Numbered from the stretch's first letter, positions 19,542-29,346 are shown. The stretch is DNA of 64,000 bases from Vibrio viridaestus (GCF_003856525.1 NZ_RJVQ01000003.1:1-64000); one strand, 5' to 3'. Notes: a model not told the origin generated them from the sequence alone. Program-made: numbers and translations.

Positions 19542-22154
19542 TTATTTATTCTCCTCTGAGTCTTTTTCTTTTTCCTGATGAGCCTTACGTGCTTTGGCTC
19601 GGGCTATAGCCGCTGCGACTGCAGCTTTTTTCGGATCATCTTGAGTGTCAGCCGATGGTGCTACGTCGGTAGCGCCTTGTTGGTCGCTCTCAGTTGTTGC
19701 TTCTTGCTGAGCCTTGCGAGCTTTAGCTCGGGCTATGGCCGCTGCGACAGCGGCTTTTTTCGGATCATCTTGAGTGTCAGCCGATGGTGCTACGTCGGTA
19801 GCGCCTTGTTGGTCGCTCTCAGTTGTTGCTTCCTGCTGAGCCTTACGAGCTTTAGCTCGGGCAATAGCCGCAGCGACAGCGGCTTTTTTCGGATCATCTT
19901 GAGTATCAGCCGATGGTGCTACGTCGGTAGCGCCTTGTTGGTCGCTTTCAGTTGTTGCTTCCTGCTGAGCCTTACGAGCTTTAGCTCGGGCAATAGCCGC
20001 CGCGACAGCGGCTTTTTTCGGATCATCTTGAGTATCAGCTGATGATGCCGCGTCGGTAGCGTCTTGCTGACTGTTCTCAGTTGTTGCTTCCTGCTGAGCC
20101 TTACGAGCTTTTGCTCGGGCAATGGCCGTCGCGACTGCAGCTTTTTTCGGATCATCTTGAGTGTCAGCCGATGAGGCTACGTCGGTAGCGCCTTGTTGGC
20201 CGCTCTCAGTTGTTGCTTCCTGCTGAGCCTTACGAGCTTTGGCTCGGGCAATGGCCGCCGCGACTGCAGCTTTTTTCGGATCATCTTGAGTGTCAGCCGA
20301 TGAGGCTACGTCGGTAGCGCCTTGTTGGTCGCTCTCGGTTGTTGCTTCCTGCTGAGCCTTACGAGCTTTGGCTCGCGCAATAGCCGCTGCGACAGCAGAC
20401 TTTTTATCCTGATCTGCGTTCGTCTCTGACTCGGATGTTTCATTGGCCTTTTCGGCCTTTCTTTCTCGAGCAAGACGTTTTCGCTCTTCTCTGAGCTTCA
20501 TCATTTCAGAATTGTCTGGGATTTCTGAATTTTCTTTTACTGCGTTATTTTGCTTCTCTTTCGCTCTAGCGATAGCTGCAGCTACAGCCGGTTTAGGCTG
20601 ATTACTACTTACGGTAGTCTGTTTTGCTTTTACACGTTCGATTGCAGCCGCGATAGCATCCTCACCACCGTTCTCCTGCTGCATTTTTTGTCGACGTTGT
20701 TCTGCTGCTTTCTGGAAGCGATCTTCTCGCTCTTGTTTTTCTCTTTCCATACGAGCTTTCTTCTCTTCGAAGCGCTCTTTTGCTCTTTCTGCGGCAATAG
20801 CGTCTGCCTTTCTGGTGCGTATTTCTGCTTTGGCCTGACGATAATAATGAACAAGCGGAATTTCACTCGGGCAAACATACGCACAGGCACCGCATTCAAT
20901 ACAGTCTTTTAAATTAAGCTCTTCACACTTTTCGAATTCTTCCGCTTTTGCATGCCAAAAAAGTTGTTGGGGTAAAAGTGAAGCAGGGCAAGCTTCTGCA
21001 CACGCTGTACATCGAATACAGGCTAACTCTTCAGAGGAACCTGAAAGTTCACGTCGTGTAGGGGCAAGTATGCAGTTAGCGATTTTTGTTATGGGGACCT
21101 GACTGTGAGGTAAGCTGAATCCCATTAGTGGTCCACCCATAATCAAACGAGGCAGTTTCTTATCCTCTTTGTAACCAAATTGATTCAGCAATGACTGTAT
21201 TGGTGTGCCCAAGCGTACCCATGCGTTCTGCGGATGCTTAAAGGCTTTACCTGTAAGGGTGACAACTCGCTGTATTAGAGGCTCGCCGTCGAGTACCGCC
21301 TTCTTAATGGCATGGACGGTTCCTACGTTAAGTACCATCTGCCCAATATCAGTGGATCGTCCACCACTAGGTACTTCTAAGTTTGTCAGAATCTTAATGA
21401 GCTGTTTTGCGCCACCTGATGGGTATTTCGTTGGAACGACACGAATGACGACATCATCTCGATGTGCAGCGGCTTTATTCAATGCGGCAATCGACTGAGG
21501 CTTATTATCTTCGATACCGATTATCGTCAGTTTAGGTGAAAGAATGTGCTCTACGATCTCGATACCGGCGATGATTTCTTCAGCGTGTTCTCGCATCAAT
21601 GCATCATCTGCTGTGATATATGGCTCACATTCCGCAGCATTGATGATCAACATTTCTATTTTTGATTGGCCAGATTCAATTTTTCTCGCTGTAGGGAAAC
21701 CAGCTCCACCCATACCTGAAATGCCTGACTGACGAATAGCTTCTATTAGATCTTCTGCCGAGTAATCCTTAAAGTTAGGTATAGGGTGTTTATCTCCCCA
21801 TGTATCTTTAAAGTCAGGCTTAATGATAATACAAGGCTCTGCTAGTCCTGATGGATGAGCGACCGTTCTTGGCTCAATTGCCGTGACAGTGCCTGAAGTC
21901 GGTGCGTGAACAGGAACACTGAAGGCGGTAAGGCACTTCGTAAGTGGTTGCCCTTTAAGAACTTTGCTCCCAGTTTGGACCAGAAGATCTCCCACTTTGC
22001 CTATATGTTGCTTTAGAGGAAGAATTAATTCATCGGGAAGTTCGGCAACAGCCAGCGGTTTTTTTGTGGATTGTTTCTTATTTTCGGGTGGATGGATCCC
22101 ACCAGGAAAGTCCCAAATTTTACCGGATTTAATTTGCTCGATTAATGACAACAT
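19542..22154 (-). CDS. rsxC: Rsx/Rnf complex subunit C with long repeat tail
   Basis: Peripheral subunit that takes electrons from NADH. The N-terminal ~440 residues carry the conserved core: the NADH/FMN region GMGGAGFPTARKIES, and two [4Fe-4S] clusters in CIRCTACAEACPASLLP and CIECGACAYVCPSEIPL. From about residue 440 it becomes a charged coiled coil (RAKERFEEKKARMEREKQ) and then a tail of Ala/Lys/Arg-rich repeats to the end, giving 870 residues. Long, variable tails are common in gammaproteobacterial RsxC; this one has a nearly identical 43-residue unit repeated about six times. Confidence 0.95.
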   Translation of the reverse strand: MLSLIEQIKSGKIWDFPGGIHPPENKKQSTKKPLAVAELPDELILPLKQHIGKVGDLLVQTGSKVLKGQPLTKCLTAFSVPVHAPTSGTVTAIEPRTVAHPSGLAEPCIIIKPDFKDTWGDKHPIPNFKDYSAEDLIEAIRQSGISGMGGAGFPTARKIESGQSKIEMLIINAAECEPYITADDALMREHAEEIIAGIEIVEHILSPKLTIIGIEDNKPQSIAALNKAAAHRDDVVIRVVPTKYPSGGAKQLIKILTNLEVPSGGRSTDIGQMVLNVGTVHAIKKAVLDGEPLIQRVVTLTGKAFKHPQNAWVRLGTPIQSLLNQFGYKEDKKLPRLIMGGPLMGFSLPHSQVPITKIANCILAPTRRELSGSSEELACIRCTACAEACPASLLPQQLFWHAKAEEFEKCEELNLKDCIECGACAYVCPSEIPLVHYYRQAKAEIRTRKADAIAAERAKERFEEKKARMEREKQEREDRFQKAAEQRRQKMQQENGGEDAIAAAIERVKAKQTTVSSNQPKPAVAAAIARAKEKQNNAVKENSEIPDNSEMMKLREERKRLARERKAEKANETSESETNADQDKKSAVAAAIARAKARKAQQEATTESDQQGATDVASSADTQDDPKKAAVAAAIARAKARKAQQEATTESGQQGATDVASSADTQDDPKKAAVATAIARAKARKAQQEATTENSQQDATDAASSADTQDDPKKAAVAAAIARAKARKAQQEATTESDQQGATDVAPSADTQDDPKKAAVAAAIARAKARKAQQEATTESDQQGATDVAPSADTQDDPKKAAVAAAIARAKARKAQQEATTESDQQGATDVAPSADTQDDPKKAAVAAAIARAKARKAHQEKEKDSEENK
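19587..20400 (-). repeat. 129-bp tandem repeats in the rsxC tail
   Basis: The unit encodes 43 residues, KKAAVAAAIARAKARKAQQE followed by an acidic spacer ending SADTQDDP. The spacer segment recurs every 129 bp (for example the TTTTTTCGGATCATC block near 19626, 19755, 19884, 20013, 20142 and 20271). Six spacers separate seven copies of the AIARAKARKA block; two more diverged copies (AIERVKAKQ, AIARAKEKQ) lie upstream. Near identity at base level indicates recent expansion or gene conversion. Confidence 0.93.
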
Positions 22155-22162
22155 ACCTGACC

Positions 22163-22750
22163 TTACTTCACGCTTGTCTGAGCGTGCTGCTCAGCTTCAG
22201 TAACATTAACAACCGGAATTGCATTTAGCTGCCATTTCCATGTTTCTGGTGTTGTGTTGACAGGGATCATCTCAATACAGTCAGTTGGGCATGGCGCGAC
22301 GCACAGGTCACAACCCGTACATTCGTCTTTGATCACCGTATGAAGTGCTTTGGTCCCTCCGACAATCGCGTCAACAGGACATGCCTGAATACACTTAGTA
22401 CAACCAATACACATATCTTCGTGAATAAAAGCGACTTTCTTTACTTCTTCTTCGAGATCGTGTGCTGACTCAGGAACGTCTACACCCATTAGATCAGCCA
22501 GCTTTTCTATAGTTGCTTGACCGCCAGGAGGACATTTATTGATGTTGTCGCCGTTTGCAATTGCTTCAGCATAAGGACGGCATCCTGGATATCCACATTG
22601 ACCACACTGAGTCTGGGGCAGAATAGTATCGATTTGATCGACAATTGGATCGGCTTCAACCTTGAATTTAATTGAGGCAAAACCAAGAATCGCACCAAAA
22701 ATAGCAGCGAGTGCTACTACTGCTAATACGGCAATTAGTATTGTACTCAT
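22163..22750 (-). CDS. rsxB: Rsx/Rnf complex subunit B (Fe-S)
   Basis: Ferredoxin-like electron carrier. An N-terminal membrane anchor (residues 4-26) is followed by the CGQCGYPGC cluster motif and two [4Fe-4S] motifs, [16 protein letters not shown] and [16 protein letters not shown]. The 195 residues are typical. The start overlaps the rsxA stop by one base (TAATG). Confidence 0.97.
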   Translation of the reverse strand: MSTILIAVLAVVALAAIFGAILGFASIKFKVEADPIVDQIDTILPQTQCGQCGYPGCRPYAEAIANGDNINKCPPGGQATIEKLADLMGVDVPESAHDLEEEVKKVAFIHEDMCIGCTKCIQACPVDAIVGGTKALHTVIKDECTGCDLCVAPCPTDCIEMIPVNTTPETWKWQLNAIPVVNVTEAEQHAQTSVK

Positions 22751-23331
22751 TAAAGTTTCACCAACCCTGTAAAGCCCATAAATGCAAGTGACATAAGGCC
22801 AGCAGTAATCATTGCAATGGAAGCACCTTTAAACGGAGCAGGAACATCTGCAACGCTGATACGTTCACGCATTGAAGCGAAGAGAATTAAGACTAACGAA
22901 AAGCCAAGTGCGGCTCCAAACCCGTAGATTATCGATTCAATAAAATTATGATTCTCATTGACGTTAAGTAACGCAACCCCGAGCACTGCACAGTTGGTTG
23001 TAATCAAGGGGAGGAAAATACCCAGTAACCGATAGAGCGTCGGACTGGTTTTGTGGACAACCATTTCTGTAAACTGAACTACGACCGCAATAACGAGAAT
23101 AAAGCTCATGGTTCGTAGATAAGCGATCCCTAAGGGCTGCAATATATAGGTTTCAACCAAGTAGGAACACACAGAGGCAAGGGTTAACACGAATGTAGTT
23201 GCTAACCCCATACCAATTGCTGTTTCAAGTTTTTTTGAGACGCCCATAAATGGGCAGAGGCCCAAGAACTTTACCAGTACAAAGTTGTTAACCAGTACAG
23301 TACCAATTAACAACAAAATATATTCGGTCAT
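22750..23331 (-). CDS. rsxA: Rsx/Rnf complex subunit A
   Basis: First gene of the operon; a 193-residue protein with six membrane segments, similar to RsxE and the Na+-NQR subunits NqrD/E. Conserved [18 protein letters not shown] and [12 protein letters not shown] each hold a Cys thought to bind a shared Fe-S cluster with RsxE. Confidence 0.97.
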   Translation of the reverse strand: MTEYILLLIGTVLVNNFVLVKFLGLCPFMGVSKKLETAIGMGLATTFVLTLASVCSYLVETYILQPLGIAYLRTMSFILVIAVVVQFTEMVVHKTSPTLYRLLGIFLPLITTNCAVLGVALLNVNENHNFIESIIYGFGAALGFSLVLILFASMRERISVADVPAPFKGASIAMITAGLMSLAFMGFTGLVKL

Positions 23332-23362
23332 AATTATTTAAGTGTGATAGTCCGATCGCATT

Positions 23363-23391
23363 ATTATCGCGCCTTGTAGAGTCAATAACAA
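23363..23391 (-). promoter_or_regulatory. Probable rsxA promoter
   Basis: On the minus strand TTGTTA (23391-23386), 17 bp, then GATAAT (23368-23363) makes a fair sigma-70 promoter about 30 bp before the rsxA start codon. Confidence 0.5.
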
Positions 23392-23800
23392 CCAGGGAAA
23401 ACTAAGGTTTTAGCGGCTGAACATTTAATGAACGCAAAACTTACGATAAATACACAGATGTAGAAAAAAAGTAGTAATAGATTCATGCGCCTATGCAACA
23501 CACCTAAGAAAATTCCTATCCAGAAAAAGGATTAATCCATAATTTAATTATGGAGATTTAAGCTGTGATCTGTAGTTAAGCGATGACCTATGCGTATAGC
23601 GTTAAGTTTAACATATTCAGTCTAAAAAGTAGAAATCAAAAGGGCGTCATTTATCGGTCGGATAAACGAGTCGGATAAGCAAGTTATGGAGAGTGACTCG
23701 TCTAAACAACACAGCAATCAATAATATTACTATTGAGTGTTCGACAGACTTAATTGCATGCAGCGGAAAATTATTTCTGAACACGGAGTTTAGAAATGAA
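23392..23800. other. Intergenic region between rsxA promoter and tRNA-Asn terminator
   Basis: About 400 bp without a credible gene. Short open frames lack ribosome sites and family resemblance. No repeat, riboswitch or strong palindrome seen. Confidence 0.5.
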
Positions 23801-23826
23801 AAAGCCCAGTCGACTGACTGGGCTCT
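23801..23826 (-). terminator. Terminator of tRNA-Asn
   Basis: AGCCCAGT/ACTGGGCT stem (23803-23810 with 23817-23824), followed on the minus strand by TTTTTC, immediately downstream of the tRNA gene. Confidence 0.85.
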
Positions 23827-23833
23827 CAGAATA

Positions 23834-23909
23834 TGGCTCCCCCTGCAAGACTTGAACTTGCGACATACGGATTAACAGTCCGCCGTTCTACCGACTGAAC
23901 TAAGGGGGA
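23834..23909 (-). tRNA. tRNA-Asn (anticodon GTT)
   Basis: A 76-nt cloverleaf on the minus strand. The 7-bp acceptor pairs TCCCCCT with AGGGGGA, then G and an encoded CCA. The D-arm has AGTTCAGTCGGTAGAAC; the anticodon loop CTGTTAATC gives GTT; the T-arm has GTTCAAGTC. It is nearly identical to E. coli tRNA-Asn except in the acceptor and T stems. It stands alone rather than in a tRNA cluster. Confidence 0.97.
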
Positions 23910-24422
23910 ATTTTCAAACGCGGCGAATGTTAACGATCCCACCCTGAGATGTCAACGAAATCAAAATAAAAAAAGTTAAAAATAATTCTTTACTTTTCTG
24001 CAGCCCTTACGTGTTCTCAGCTACATATGCTTATCCACTGATTTTGTGGATAAGTGTGTGGATGAAGTCTGATTAAAATAAATGCCAGAAGGAGAGAGTA
24101 GGTGTTTTTGCAAGTAATGTTGTTTGTATCTATCTGATTTTTATTGTTATTAATTTTTTATCCACATTTTAAACTATGCGTATTTATGAGATAGATATTG
24201 ACATGAATCTGACATTTCTAAGTCATTTTGGGGAAAAGCGGTGGATTATTTTTTCTAAAATTGGATGAGGATATCCGGAAGGGGAAAGAATAATATCAAA
24301 GCTTAATTAGGAAGGCTATAAGAAAAACTAGAAAATTTAAATTTCTGACAAAGAAGAGTTGCATCGGTTTCCTCTCTGCAGGGATAATTGAACAATTATG
24401 TATCTTAGGCTACGGATGAAAT
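23910..24422. other. Long AT-rich region upstream of uvrB
   Basis: Apart from the DnaA boxes I see no gene. No LexA site of the form CTG-N10-CAG was found, although uvrB is SOS-controlled in E. coli. Confidence 0.5.
24031..24166. promoter_or_regulatory. Cluster of DnaA-box sequences upstream of uvrB
   Basis: Two perfect 9-mers, TTATCCACA at 24158-24166 (+) and its complement TGTGGATAA at 24045-24053 (-), plus an 8/9 match TTATCCACT at 24031-24039 (+) that forms an inverted pair with the second. They lie 257-392 bp before uvrB. I recall DnaA sites being reported upstream of E. coli uvrB, which would make this a conserved arrangement. Confidence 0.6.
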
Positions 24423-26459
24423 ATGAGTAAAGCGTTTGAACTTAAGTCTGCTTATGCACCTTCGGGAGATCAACCTACTGCGATTGCAAAGCTGCTTGAC
24501 GGTATCGACTCTGGTTTGGCGCATCAAGTCCTTCTCGGTGTTACTGGCTCGGGTAAAACGTTTACCCTAGCGAACGTAATAGCAGAAGCTCAGCGGCCTG
24601 CTATCCTACTGGCTCCAAATAAAACGCTTGCAGCGCAACTTTATGGAGAGATGAAATCCTTCTTCCCTAATAATGCGGTCGAGTACTTTGTTTCCTACTA
24701 CGACTATTACCAGCCAGAAGCTTATGTACCGACAACTGATACCTTTATCGAAAAAGATGCCTCTGTAAACGCGCATATCGAGCAAATGAGACTTTCGGCA
24801 ACCAAGGCACTACTAGAACGTAAAGATGCGATTATAGTTGCTTCTGTGTCAGCGATATATGGTCTTGGCGATCCCGACTCTTACCTTAAAATGATGTTAC
24901 ATATTCGCCGGGGTGACGTATACGATCAGCGTGATATGTTACGTCGACTTGCTGAGTTGCAATACTCGCGAAATGACGTGGGTTTCGAACGTGGACAGTT
25001 TCGAGTTCGTGGGGAAGTTATTGATATATTTCCTGCAGAATCTGATCAAGAAGCGGTTAGGATTGAGATGTTCGACGATGAAGTCGAAAATATCAGCCTG
25101 TTTGATCCGTTAACCGGAGTCGTCGTGCAAAATAATTTGCCTCGTTTCACCGTCTATCCTAAAACACACTACGTAACACCTCGTGAGCGTTTACTGGAAG
25201 CCATTGATAAAATTCAAGATGAACTACGTGGTCGCAAACAGTATTTTCTAGATAACAATAAGCTGTTAGAAGAGCAGCGTATCAGTCAGAGAACACAGTT
25301 CGATGTAGAAATGATCAATGAGTTAGGCTTCTGTTCTGGCATTGAAAACTACTCTCGTTATCTTAGTGGTCGAGAAGAAGGTGAGCCGCCACCAACCCTT
25401 TTCGACTATTTACCCCATGATGGTATTTTAATTATCGATGAGTCACACGTTACCGTCCCTCAGATTGGAGCAATGTATAAAGGGGATCGCTCTCGAAAAG
25501 AGACATTGGTTGAATTTGGTTTTCGTTTGCCTTCTGCTTTGGATAACCGGCCTCTTAAATTTGATGAATTTGAAGCGCTGGCGCCACAGACTATTTTCGT
25601 TTCCGCAACGCCCGGTCCTTACGAGTTAGAAAAGTCAGACGGTGAGATTGCAGATCAGGTCGTGCGACCGACTGGGTTACTGGATCCTGAGTTAGAAGTT
25701 CGACCAGTTGCTACTCAAGTCGACGATTTGCTGTCTGAAATTCGTATTAAAGCAGCTAAAGATGAGCGAGTTCTCGTCACCACGCTAACTAAAAGAATGG
25801 CCGAGGATCTGACTGAGTACCTTCAAGAGCATGATGTTAAAGTGCGTTACCTGCATTCAGACATTGATACTGTAGAGAGGGTTGAAATCATACGAGACCT
25901 GCGTCTGGGTGAGTTTGACGTTTTAGTTGGTATTAACTTATTGCGTGAGGGGTTAGATATGCCAGAAGTATCATTGGTTGCCATTTTAGATGCAGATAAG
26001 GAAGGCTTTTTACGCTCTGAACGTTCGTTAATCCAAACGATTGGCCGTGCTGCCCGTAATATCAATGGTAAAGCAATTCTGTATGCAGATCGTATTACTG
26101 GCTCAATGAAAAGAGCGATGGATGAGACGAACCGACGTCGTGAGAAGCAACAAGCATACAATGAAGAAAGAGGTATTGAACCACAGGCATTAAGGCGTGA
26201 TGTCCGAGATATCATGGAATTGGGTGCGGTGGCGAAAGTTCACGGTAAAAGCCGTGGCAAATCCAAAGTGGTGCCATTATCTAAAGTTGCTGAAGACGCT
26301 GCGGGATATGCTGCAATGTCACCACAGGAACTTGATAAAGAAATTAAGCGTATGGAAGGAGAAATGTATCAGCATGCGCAAAATTTAGAATTTGAACTCG
26401 CCGCTCAGAAACGAGATGAGATTCAGGCACTACGTGAACAGTTTATTGAAAATAGCTAA
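24423..26459 (+). CDS. uvrB: Excinuclease ABC subunit B
   Basis: Damage-verification helicase of nucleotide-excision repair. Walker A is [12 protein letters not shown]; the beta-hairpin region is [12 protein letters not shown]; the DEAD-like box is IIDESH; helicase motifs V/VI are in [17 protein letters not shown] and [11 protein letters not shown]-terminal UVR domain ([20 protein letters not shown]) binds UvrC. The length of 678 residues is normal. In vibrios and here it lies next to qrr1-luxO. Confidence 0.98.
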   Translation: MSKAFELKSAYAPSGDQPTAIAKLLDGIDSGLAHQVLLGVTGSGKTFTLANVIAEAQRPAILLAPNKTLAAQLYGEMKSFFPNNAVEYFVSYYDYYQPEAYVPTTDTFIEKDASVNAHIEQMRLSATKALLERKDAIIVASVSAIYGLGDPDSYLKMMLHIRRGDVYDQRDMLRRLAELQYSRNDVGFERGQFRVRGEVIDIFPAESDQEAVRIEMFDDEVENISLFDPLTGVVVQNNLPRFTVYPKTHYVTPRERLLEAIDKIQDELRGRKQYFLDNNKLLEEQRISQRTQFDVEMINELGFCSGIENYSRYLSGREEGEPPPTLFDYLPHDGILIIDESHVTVPQIGAMYKGDRSRKETLVEFGFRLPSALDNRPLKFDEFEALAPQTIFVSATPGPYELEKSDGEIADQVVRPTGLLDPELEVRPVATQVDDLLSEIRIKAAKDERVLVTTLTKRMAEDLTEYLQEHDVKVRYLHSDIDTVERVEIIRDLRLGEFDVLVGINLLREGLDMPEVSLVAILDADKEGFLRSERSLIQTIGRAARNINGKAILYADRITGSMKRAMDETNRRREKQQAYNEERGIEPQALRRDVRDIMELGAVAKVHGKSRGKSKVVPLSKVAEDAAGYAAMSPQELDKEIKRMEGEMYQHAQNLEFELAAQKRDEIQALREQFIENS

Positions 26460-26471
26460 TTATCTCGTACG

Positions 26472-26565
26472 AAAAAAAAAGCCAATAGAAACTCTCTATT
26501 GGCTATCATTTTGTGAATAATTATTCACTAACAACGTCAGTTGGCTAGGTGACCCTTTCGGGTCA
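26472..26565 (-). ncRNA. qrr1: Quorum-regulatory small RNA Qrr1
   Basis: The minus strand reads TGACCCGAAAGGGTCACC (first hairpin), then CTAGCCAACTGACGTTGTTA, the conserved Qrr core that pairs with hapR/luxR-type mRNAs, then GTGAATAATTATTCAC, and ends in the terminator AGCCAATAGA/TCTATTGGCT followed by nine T. About 94 nt, as for other Qrr RNAs. It acts with Hfq at low cell density. It sits between uvrB and luxO, the position of qrr1 in other vibrios, and its terminator is also placed to end uvrB transcription. Confidence 0.97.
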
Positions 26566-26576
26566 GTTTATATAAA

Positions 26577-26591
26577 GCATTTACCGTGCCA
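26577..26591 (-). promoter_or_regulatory. Sigma-54 promoter of qrr1
   Basis: The minus strand reads TGGCACGGTAAATGC: GG (26590-26589) and GC (26578-26577) are spaced by exactly ten bases. The GC lies 12 bases before the expected first base of Qrr1 (26565), which fixes the transcription start. Confidence 0.93.
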
Positions 26592-26651
26592 GTTTTTTTG
26601 TCAATAAATGTCATAATGAGAGCTTGTTTCAAAGTTTTTTGATAAATTAAT

Positions 26652-26694
26652 TTGCAAACTGCAAATCGAGATGCAATTATATTGCAAAATGCAA
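26652..26694. promoter_or_regulatory. LuxO activator sites
   Basis: TTGCAAACTGCAA (26652-26664) and TTGCAAAATGCAA (26682-26694) fit the LuxO upstream activating site (TTGCAwwwTGCAA), and TGCAAT-TAT-ATTGCA (26672-26686) is a further inverted repeat between them. They lie 87-129 bp upstream of the qrr1 start and right before luxO, so LuxO-P could activate qrr1 and affect its own gene. Confidence 0.88.
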
Positions 26695-26713
26695 TTAAAA
26701 AGTCGGCTAGAAT

Positions 26714-28123
26714 ATGCAACTCGAAAATGTTTCGCAGAAGACAAAATATGTATTGATGGTAGAAGATACGGCATCCGTTGCAGTACTATACCGCTCTTAT
26801 CTCACTCCACTCGATATCGACATTAATATTGTTGGTACGGGTAAAGATGCATTGGAGAGTCTCGAATTCCGAGAGCCTGATTTAATACTGCTCGACCTCC
26901 GTCTTCCCGATATGACAGGGATGGACGTTTTAAAAGAAGTAAAACGTCGTAACCCAGATGTCCCCGTTATTTTTATGACCGCCCATGGTTCTATCGATAC
27001 TGCTGTTCAGGCAATGCGTTTTGGTGCCCAAGACTTTTTAATTAAGCCATGTGAAGCAGACCGATTGCGTGTTACGGTGAATAATGCGATTCGTAAGGCC
27101 AGTCGAATAAAAGCTCAGAGTGAAAATAGCTTAGGGCAAAATTACAAAGGCTTTATTGGCAGCAGCCAAACAATGCAGGCGGTATATCGAACGATAGACT
27201 CGGCAGCTTCAAGTAAAGCCAGTATTTTTATCACTGGAGAGAGTGGTACCGGTAAAGAAGTGTGTGCTGAGGCAATTCATGCCACGAGTAAACGCAGTGA
27301 TAAGCCATTCATTGCTATCAACTGTGCCGCAATTCCAAAAGATCTTATTGAGAGTGAGCTTTTTGGCCATGTGAAGGGCGCCTTTACTGGTGCCGCTACT
27401 GATCGCCAAGGAGCGGCAGAACTTGCTGACGAAGGAACACTGTTTCTCGATGAACTGTGTGAGATGGATCTGGACCTACAAACAAAATTGTTAAGATTTA
27501 TTCAGACAGGGACGTTCCAAAAAGTTGGCTCTTCAAAAATGAAGAGCGTTAATGTTCGGTTTGTGTGCGCGACGAATAGAGATCCATGGAAAGAAGTCGA
27601 AGAAGGTCGTTTTCGGGAAGATTTATATTACAGACTGTACGTCATTCCTTTGCATCTACCACCTCTTCGTGAACGTGGCGATGATGTTATTGAAATCGCC
27701 TATTCATTGCTTGGTTATATGGCCAAAGAAGAAGGTAAAGATTTTGTTCGTCTCGACCCTCAGGTTATCGATAGATTTATTCAATATGAATGGCCTGGCA
27801 ATGTTAGACAACTACAGAATGTATTGAGAAATGTTGTAGTGTTGAACCAAGGTAAAGATATTACTTTGGAGATGTTACCACCACCGTTAAATAGACCTTC
27901 TAAGCCAGAGTTAAAATCTGAAGCTGAACTCACTTCTGTGATTGGCGAGAAAAAAATTTCAATTCAGGATATTATGCCGCTTTGGATGACTGAAAAATTA
28001 GCGATAGAGAGAGCTATTGATGCCTGCGATGGGAATATACCTAAAGCAGCAGGGTTTCTTGATGTCAGTCCCTCAACAATTTATCGTAAACTACAGTCTT
28101 GGAACGCGAAAGAGAGTGATTGA
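26714..28123 (+). CDS. luxO: Quorum-sensing sigma-54 response regulator LuxO
   Basis: Phosphorylated by LuxU at low cell density, LuxO-P activates the qrr genes with sigma-54. Receiver domain residues ~12-125 with phospho-acceptor D61 in [11 protein letters not shown] (equivalent to D47 if numbering starts at the internal MVEDT). AAA+ domain residues ~145-385 with Walker [15 protein letters not shown] sigma-54 loop and [11 protein letters not shown] Walker B. Fis-type HTH at the C-terminus ([21 protein letters not shown]). Start at 26714 lacks a clear ribosome site; the ATG at 26756 is an alternative. Confidence 0.96.
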   Translation: MQLENVSQKTKYVLMVEDTASVAVLYRSYLTPLDIDINIVGTGKDALESLEFREPDLILLDLRLPDMTGMDVLKEVKRRNPDVPVIFMTAHGSIDTAVQAMRFGAQDFLIKPCEADRLRVTVNNAIRKASRIKAQSENSLGQNYKGFIGSSQTMQAVYRTIDSAASSKASIFITGESGTGKEVCAEAIHATSKRSDKPFIAINCAAIPKDLIESELFGHVKGAFTGAATDRQGAAELADEGTLFLDELCEMDLDLQTKLLRFIQTGTFQKVGSSKMKSVNVRFVCATNRDPWKEVEEGRFREDLYYRLYVIPLHLPPLRERGDDVIEIAYSLLGYMAKEEGKDFVRLDPQVIDRFIQYEWPGNVRQLQNVLRNVVVLNQGKDITLEMLPPPLNRPSKPELKSEAELTSVIGEKKISIQDIMPLWMTEKLAIERAIDACDGNIPKAAGFLDVSPSTIYRKLQSWNAKESD

Positions 28124-28464
28124 TGGAAGTACTCAAGAATCAACAAACTATTGATGAATTAGCAAATGAAATTGGTGCAGAGAATATTCCTATGCTCTTG
28201 GCCATTTTTCTCAATGAGCTCTCTGAGTATCTTGATATATTCAATCACTGCGAAGATTCACAAAAAGTGACTCATCTAACGGACATCAGTCATGCATTAA
28301 AAAGTAGCGCTGCTAGCTTTGGGGCAGATGCATTATGTCAGCTCGCGATATCAATTGATAGCAAAGCTAAGCAAGATACTCTGAGCGACATTAACAGTGA
28401 AGTTAAAGCGTTGACCCAATTAATAGAAGAGACCAGATCGACCTATGAGCGCTCAGTGAGCTAA
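28123..28464 (+). CDS. luxU: Histidine phosphotransfer protein LuxU
   Basis: Single HPt domain that passes phosphate from hybrid sensor kinases such as LuxN, LuxQ or CqsS to LuxO. The phosphorylated His is H57 in SHALKSSAASFGA (H58 if an upstream TTG were used). The ATG overlaps the luxO stop (TGATG), so the pair is co-translated. 113 residues. Its 3' end overlaps the convergent next gene by 12 bp. Confidence 0.94.
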   Translation: MEVLKNQQTIDELANEIGAENIPMLLAIFLNELSEYLDIFNHCEDSQKVTHLTDISHALKSSAASFGADALCQLAISIDSKAKQDTLSDINSEVKALTQLIEETRSTYERSVS

Positions 28465-29346
28465 TATTTCAGGTTCGAATATTATCTCGTTAAGAGCCTC
28501 TCGCAACTTTTCTCGGTCGTGGCGCCAACGGCGACCAGAAGAAGCCAGAGGCTTTTCTACAAATTGAATCTGCAACTGCTTAGAGGGGACTTTTTCTCCG
28601 ATAATCAGGTCTATTTTTCTTCCGTGACATGCGTTCTCACACCAGTTGATTTCTTCTTCAAATGTCATCTTTCCTGCAGGCCCATATTCTGGTGCAAGAT
28701 TCTGAATAAATAGTAGTTTCGCTTTTTTATTACGAGCAATTGCTTGACTAATCCCTTTGAGAAGAAGTGGTGGCATTACACTAGTCAGAAAGCTGCCTGG
28801 TCCGAGAATGATAATATCCGCACAACTAACTGCAGTAACGGCTTCCTCTGTTGCGGGGATATTGGGACTTAAATCAAGGTGGAGAAGTGCTTCTTCACTT
28901 GCATCGACACCGGTCTCTCCATAAATTGACTTTCCGGTCTTTGTGATACCAGTGAGATCCGCTGGATGCTCTGACATTGGTACGATATTGACGTCGACCT
29001 GGAGTAGGTCTCGAATCAGTTCGATTGCTTTTAATGGCCTAACCGAAAGATCATCCAAAGCGGTAAGAATTAGGTTACCCAAATTATGTCCTTCGAGTTC
29101 ACCATGGCCACGAAAACGATATTCGAAAATCATTGAAGGAATCGTTGGATCTGTAATCAATTGATTAATGCAGTTTCTCGTGTCACCCCAAGCTATACCA
29201 CCTCGCGTTTCACGTATTCTACCTGTTGAGCCCCCGTTATCGGTTGTCGTCACAATTCCGGTTACGTTTGTTCCGTGATCTTTTAAAGCAGACAGAACTC
29301 GACCTAAGCCGTGCCCGCCACCAATAGCAACAATTTTCTTATTCAT
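28453..29346 (-). CDS. YvcK/CofD-family protein (gluconeogenesis factor-like)
   Basis: A 297-residue protein of the UPF0052/CofD-like family. The N-terminus IVAIGGGHGLGRVLSAL is the nucleotide-sugar binding loop; TTDNGGSTGRIRE and LGNLILTAL are family motifs. In B. subtilis YvcK binds UDP-GlcNAc and affects cell wall and central carbon use; in E. coli (YbhK) function is unclear. The uvrB neighbourhood is shared with E. coli, but no moa genes follow here. Confidence 0.9.
   Translation of the reverse strand: MNKKIVAIGGGHGLGRVLSALKDHGTNVTGIVTTTDNGGSTGRIRETRGGIAWGDTRNCINQLITDPTIPSMIFEYRFRGHGELEGHNLGNLILTALDDLSVRPLKAIELIRDLLQVDVNIVPMSEHPADLTGITKTGKSIYGETGVDASEEALLHLDLSPNIPATEEAVTAVSCADIIILGPGSFLTSVMPPLLLKGISQAIARNKKAKLLFIQNLAPEYGPAGKMTFEEEINWCENACHGRKIDLIIGEKVPSKQLQIQFVEKPLASSGRRWRHDREKLREALNEIIFEPEILAH

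Noticed and set aside
19578-20400. Regular 129-bp repeats that could suggest a CRISPR or satellite array
   Set aside because: The period is in frame, the repeats encode a regular protein pattern in rsxC, and there are no unique spacers between conserved repeats.
23693-23875. Short plus-strand open frame ending in the tRNA region
   Set aside because: It runs over the tRNA-Asn terminator and tRNA gene, has no ribosome site and no family features.
23910-24422. Search for a LexA (SOS) box before uvrB
   Set aside because: No CTG-N10-CAG arrangement was found; I therefore do not list an SOS operator.
26537-26719. Minus-strand open frame of about 60 codons upstream of luxO
   Set aside because: It covers the LuxO sites, sigma-54 promoter and 5' half of qrr1; a non-coding explanation fits all of it.
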